From: Variovorax sp. OK212
GTDB taxonomy: Bacteria > Pseudomonadota > Gammaproteobacteria > Burkholderiales > Burkholderiaceae_C
Assembly (NCBI RefSeq): GCF_900112425.1
Contig: NZ_FOLP01000022.1
Span: 37,070 to 101,069, forward strand
Direction of reading: 5' to 3'
DNA: 64,000 nucleotides
Positions within the stretch are counted from its first letter, which is position 1. Each line of letters opens with the position of its first letter. A model generated the notes under the pieces. That model was not told the origin of the DNA. It searched no databases and was given only the letters and a program-made list of their open reading frames with translations. The position numbers were made by a program, and so were the translations under genes. This document shows, one piece after another, positions 60,880 to 64,000 of the stretch.

Positions 60880-61345
60880 GGAAGGTCTTATACGGGCGCC
60901 TCCCGGATTGCAAGAACTCGTGTGTGTGACGATTCAGGAGGCAGGGCTGCAGTCTTATATCCGGCCTGTTGTGCAGGCTGATATGCCTGCTGGCCCTGAT
61001 GGTTTTCGCTGACGAGGTTCCCATCTGATCAACGAGCTTGACGCTCTTGTTCCCTATCGGAGTGTCCCCGTCCCGGTCCGACCTGTCTGTCCATCACACG
61101 CATGGTCGCTTGCTCTCCTTCAAACTGCTTGGCCCGTGTCTTCATTCTTCTGGTCGTCAGTGCGCGGCCTGCCACGCCTCGGGGCGCCAGGCCGGACCTC
61201 TTGCCAGCACCGCCCAGATCGTTCGCGCCAGCTTGTTCGCCACCGCGGCGACAGCCACGCTGTAAGGTCGGCGCTCCAACAAAGCGGTCAACCATGGCCA
61301 TGTCGGGCCATCCTTGGATCTGATCACAACGGCTCGAGCACCAGA
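60880..61345 (-). mobile_element. IS110-family element, 3' remnant
   Basis: This stretch is a diverged inverted copy of 63440-63901. At 61157-61345 the minus strand encodes ARAVVIRSKDGPTWPWLTAL to the normal end RPEAWQAAH, the last 60 or so residues of the transposase intact at 62.6 kb. Homology stops sharply beside the IS5 element. The non-coding tail of the element continues to 60880. Confidence 0.85.
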
Positions 61346-61349
61346 GGTA

Positions 61350-62534
61350 GGGGGGAGGCGCCCATACCATCTGATCAAGAGCACGTTTCTTGCGTGAAGG
61401 ACTGAACCCTGCAAAGGAGCACGAGCGATGAGCCAGATCAGTTTTTCGGATGCGGAGCAAGCGGGCAAGAGGAAGAAGACCAGGCGCGAAATCTTCCTTG
61501 CCGAAATGGAACTGGTGGTGCCGTGGAAGGCGCTGCTCAAAGTCATCGAGCCCCACTATCCAGTGGCAGGCCGAGGCCGTCGTCCCTACCCGCTGCAAGC
61601 CATGCTGCGCGTGCACCTGATGCAGAACTGGTTCGCACTGAGCGACCCGGCGATGGAAGAAGCCTTGTACGAGATCGCCTCGCTGCGCACGTTCGCCGGA
61701 CTCGGTCTGGAGGCGATCCCCGACGAGACGACCATCCTGAACTTCCGCCACCTGCTGGAAGCCAACGACCTGGCCGAAGACATCTTCAAACAGGTCAACG
61801 CCCACTTGGCCAGGAAGGGGCTGCTGCTGAAGCGCGGCTCCATCGTGGACGCAACCATCATCGCCGCGCCCAGCTCCACCAAGAACAGCACGGGCGAGCG
61901 AGACCCCGAGATGCACCAGACGAAGAAGGGCAACCAATGGCACTTCGGCATGAAGGCGCACATCGCGGTGGATGCCGAGTCGGGATTGGTACACACCGTG
62001 ACGGCGACGGCCGCCAACGAAGCGGACGTAGAACAGGTGGCGGACTTGCTGCATGGCAAGGAAGAGCAGGTGTGGGCCGACTCGGGCTACCGGGGCGCGC
62101 AGGCACGCGTGAAGCGCGATGTGCTGTGGAACATTGCAGGCCGGCCAAGCGACATCGCGAAGATGCCCGAGGGACGCGCCAAGGCCAGAGCACGCAAGAA
62201 CGAATATGAGAAGGCCAGCGTGCGGGCAAAGGTGGAGCATCCGTTCCGCGTGATCAAGCGCCAGTTCGGTCTCGCGAAGGTGAGGTTCAAGGGACTGGCC
62301 AAGAACACGGCGCATGTGATCACGCTGTTTGCGCTGTCCAACCTGTGGATGGCGCGCAAGAAATTGATGGCGATGATGGGACAGGTGCGTCTGCAAACAG
62401 CGTGAGTGCGCTGGATCAGGGGCAGACCTCGCCGATTCGGGGCATCTGGCGGGGCGATCCATTTCCGTGCACACCATTGAGCTTCATCGCACGCCGTTTG
62501 GGGACCTGTTCAGATGGTATGGGCGCCCCCTCCC
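61350..62534 (+). mobile_element. IS5-family insertion sequence
   Basis: Inverted terminal repeats of 25 bp at 61350-61374 and 62510-62534 agree at 23 positions, with the shared core GGCGCCCATACCATCTGA. One transposase gene lies inside. The four bases outside differ (GGTA left, GCTG right), so there is no target duplication, and the two flanks belong to different IS110 copies. Confidence 0.85.
61428..62405 (+). CDS. IS5-family transposase
   Basis: A 325-residue intact DDE transposase of the IS5 subgroup. N-terminal string FLAEMELVVPWKALLKVIEP, first aspartate region GSIVDATIIAAPSSTKN, second ADSGYRGAQ and glutamate region KVEHPFRVIKRQFG. AAAGGAG precedes the ATG. It appears functional. Confidence 0.95.
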   Translation: MSQISFSDAEQAGKRKKTRREIFLAEMELVVPWKALLKVIEPHYPVAGRGRRPYPLQAMLRVHLMQNWFALSDPAMEEALYEIASLRTFAGLGLEAIPDETTILNFRHLLEANDLAEDIFKQVNAHLARKGLLLKRGSIVDATIIAAPSSTKNSTGERDPEMHQTKKGNQWHFGMKAHIAVDAESGLVHTVTATAANEADVEQVADLLHGKEEQVWADSGYRGAQARVKRDVLWNIAGRPSDIAKMPEGRAKARARKNEYEKASVRAKVEHPFRVIKRQFGLAKVRFKGLAKNTAHVITLFALSNLWMARKKLMAMMGQVRLQTA

Positions 62535-62539
62535 GCTGC

Positions 62540-63901
62540 TGCTTGCAGCGCGCTGCGGGTAGTGCCAGATTGACGATCCCACCGTCAGCATCGAAATGGA
62601 GACCATCATGGAACGTACCGTCATTGCCGTCGACATTGCCAAGAAGGTGTTTCAGCTGCACTGGGTCGAGATGGATACCGGTTGCATTGAGCGCTTGCAG
62701 TTGAAGCGCGCAAGGATGCTGGAGTGGTTTGCCAATCACGCTGCTGCGCTGGTCGTCATGGAAGCTTGCGGCGGCGCACACGACTGGGGTCGAGCTCTGA
62801 TTGGATTGGGCCATGAGGTACGACTCGTCTCCCCCAGGAAGGTGCGTCCGTTCGTGCAGCGGAACAAGACCGATGCCGCGGATGCGCAAGCGATCTGGAC
62901 GGCGTGCCAGCAGCCCGGCATGCGCTTCGTTCCCGTCAAGACCGAGGCCCAGCAGATCGTGCTGTCGCTGCACCGGCTGCGCGCGCAACTCATGAAGAGC
63001 CGCATCATGCAGACGAACGGACTTCGGGGGCTGCTCTATGAGTTCGGCATCGTGCTACCGGAAGGTCACGCGGCACTGCTCAAGGCATTGCCTGACGCCA
63101 TGTGCGATGCGAAGACCCGGCTGCCAGCGATGCTCATGGATAGCCTGGATGAGCAGCTCGTGCGAGTCCGGCAACTGCAGGCCGACATCGGCCTGATCGA
63201 GCGACGGCTCTCGCAGCAGATGCGGGAAATACCAGCCTGCAAGGCTGTCGCCGAAATCCCCGGCATTGGTCTTCTCACAGCCACGGCCGTCGTCGCCAGC
63301 ATGGGCACGCCGACAGCGTTCAAAGACGCCCGGGAGTTCGCTGCATGGATCGGATTGGTTCCTCGCCAGACCGGTACCGGTGGCCGGGTGCGGCAGTTGG
63401 GCATCAGCAAGCGAGGCGATGCTTACCTGCGAACGTTGTTGATGCACGGTGCGCGAGCCGTCGTGCTTAGATCCAAGGATGGACCGACATGGCCATGGTT
63501 GACCGCTTTGTTGCAGCGCCGACCGTACAGCGTGGCTGTCGCCGCGGTTGCGAATAAGCTGGCACGAACGATCTGGGCGGTTCTGGCACGCGGTCAAGCC
63601 TGGCGCCCCGAAGCGTGGCAGACCGCGCACTGACGACGAAGAGAACGAAGCAACCAGTTTGAAGGAGAGCAAGCGACCACGCGTGTGATGGGACAGACGG
63701 GTCGGACCGGGACGGGGACACTCCGATAGGGAACAAGAGCGCCAAGCTCGATGTTCAGATGGGAATCCCGTCAGCGAAAACCATCAGGGCCAGCGGGCAT
63801 ATCCGCCTGCACAACAGGCCGGATATAAGACTGCAGCCCTGCCTCCTGAATCTTCACACAGCGAGTTCTTGTAATCCGGGGGCGCCCATATAAGACCTTC
63901 C
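62540..63901 (+). mobile_element. IS110-family insertion sequence
   Basis: An intact transposase gene plus a tail of about 265 bp ending AAGACCTTCC, just before the CTAA and inverted repeat of the next IS701 copy. The right 460 bp repeat, inverted, the sequence at 60880-61345. IS110 elements lack long terminal inverted repeats, so the left edge is approximate. Confidence 0.75.
62608..63633 (+). CDS. IS110-family transposase
   Basis: A 341-residue DEDD-type transposase. The N-terminal catalytic domain shows VIAVDIAKKVFQLH, VVMEACGGAHDW and NKTDAADAQAIW. The C-terminal domain shows IPGIGLLTATAVVASMGTPT and GISKRGDAYLRTLLMHGARA, with the conserved serine. Start 62608 has GGAG six bases upstream; ATG 62596 is an alternative. 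Appears intact. Confidence 0.94.
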   Translation: MERTVIAVDIAKKVFQLHWVEMDTGCIERLQLKRARMLEWFANHAAALVVMEACGGAHDWGRALIGLGHEVRLVSPRKVRPFVQRNKTDAADAQAIWTACQQPGMRFVPVKTEAQQIVLSLHRLRAQLMKSRIMQTNGLRGLLYEFGIVLPEGHAALLKALPDAMCDAKTRLPAMLMDSLDEQLVRVRQLQADIGLIERRLSQQMREIPACKAVAEIPGIGLLTATAVVASMGTPTAFKDAREFAAWIGLVPRQTGTGGRVRQLGISKRGDAYLRTLLMHGARAVVLRSKDGPTWPWLTALLQRRPYSVAVAAVANKLARTIWAVLARGQAWRPEAWQTAH

Positions 63902-63905
63902 CTAA

Positions 63906-64000
63906 TCTTACTGTGTCACAAATGACATAATTCGATCTTCCGGACTTCGAGCTGGAGGATTGATGAATGCAGCCGAGCGATTCGATAGCTACCTGGAGCA
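63906..64000 (+). mobile_element. IS701-family insertion sequence, second copy (cut by window end)
   Basis: TCTTACTGTGTCA at 63906 matches the left terminal repeat of the copy at 59407, preceded by CTAA (a YTAR target). The leader and GGAGGATTGATG follow as in the first copy, with scattered differences. The rest is beyond the window. Confidence 0.87.
63963..64000 (+). CDS. IS701-family transposase, 5' end only
   Basis: Begins MNAAERFDSYLE, identical over the visible residues to the first copy. The window ends after twelve codons, so it cannot be known whether this copy is intact. Confidence 0.8.
   Translation, partial: MNAAERFDSYLE

Larger units (their letters stand above)
60880..63901. repeat. 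Long inverted repeat around the IS5 element
   Basis: The outer arms (about 60880-61345 and 63440-63901, roughly 460 bp each) are diverged inverted copies of the IS110 3' end. Each arm ends next to an IS701 terminus: CTAG-GGAAGGTCTTATA on the left and, read on the opposite strand, TTAG-GGAAGGTCTTATA on the right. Confidence 0.8.

Noticed and set aside
61029..62477. A 482-codon minus-strand frame across IS110 remnant and IS5
   Set aside because: It spans an element boundary and is antisense to the intact IS5 transposase.
1..64000. CRISPR array, prophage or rRNA operon
   Set aside because: I see no regularly spaced direct repeats, phage structural or integrase genes, or rRNA sequence.

Overview
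The window is GC-rich bacterial DNA. Its gene set points to a betaproteobacterium of the order Burkholderiales: LysR, GntR and AraC regulators everywhere, two intact Bug-type (tripartite tricarboxylate) solute-binding proteins, MipA/OmpV and MlaA envelope proteins, and IS701, IS5 and IS110 insertion sequences. I cannot name the genus. There are no rRNA genes, no convincing intact tRNA, no CRISPR array and no phage structural genes.

Layout. 0-3.4 kb: a LysR gene, then an AraC regulator divergent from a beta-class glutathione S-transferase, then a decayed LysR remnant. 3.4-11.6 kb: a MarR regulator divergent from a quinone-oxidoreductase-like gene that is translationally coupled to a complete tripartite RND efflux system (outer-membrane lipoprotein, adaptor, pump), followed by mlaA. 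11.9-34.4 kb: a large catabolic block. On the minus strand lie a dipeptide-type ABC transporter (five genes), a coupled unknown 155-residue protein, an M81/MlrC-like metallopeptidase, an ACS-family MFS transporter, a PEP-mutase/isocitrate-lyase-like enzyme, an HpcH/HpaI aldolase, an MIO-type ammonia-lyase and a GntR/FCD regulator. On the plus strand lie an exported metallo-beta-lactamase-fold protein, an FAD oxidoreductase, an enoyl-CoA hydratase/isomerase, a fused CoA-transferase and two tandem amidases. A near-palindromic 12-bp motif occurs both upstream of dppA and upstream of the FAD oxidoreductase, suggesting common control.

34.6-40.8 kb: a LysR gene divergent from an exported methyl-parathion-hydrolase-like enzyme, a GntR gene, a LysR gene, a DUF1028 gene and a Bug protein. 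41.3-46.3 kb: a 3-hydroxyisobutyrate-dehydrogenase-like gene and a broken branched-chain amino acid ABC operon. livG has lost its Walker A half and is joined head-to-head with the C-terminal half of an acetate symporter, in a short stretch holding several other gene fragments. 46.6-49.8 kb: an OmpR-type two-component system divergent from mipA. 50.0-50.8 kb: another pseudogene stretch (MlaA and SDR fragments). 50.8-57.4 kb: a second catabolic block with a GntR regulator, two flavoproteins, a Bug protein and an AroE-like dehydrogenase, divergent from an exported alpha/beta hydrolase. Three ATCGAT sites exactly 18 bp apart lie in that divergent promoter.

57.8-64.0 kb is an insertion-sequence mosaic: an IS66 remnant, an unknown 168-residue gene, an IS701-family element killed by a nonsense codon, an IS110 3' remnant, an intact IS5-family element, an intact IS110-family element in inverted orientation to the remnant, and the start of a second IS701 copy. 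The most promising unexplained system is the 11.9-34.4 kb block, which looks like an import, hydrolysis and carbon-skeleton-breakdown pathway for an amide- or peptide-like compound. Its substrate cannot be read from sequence.
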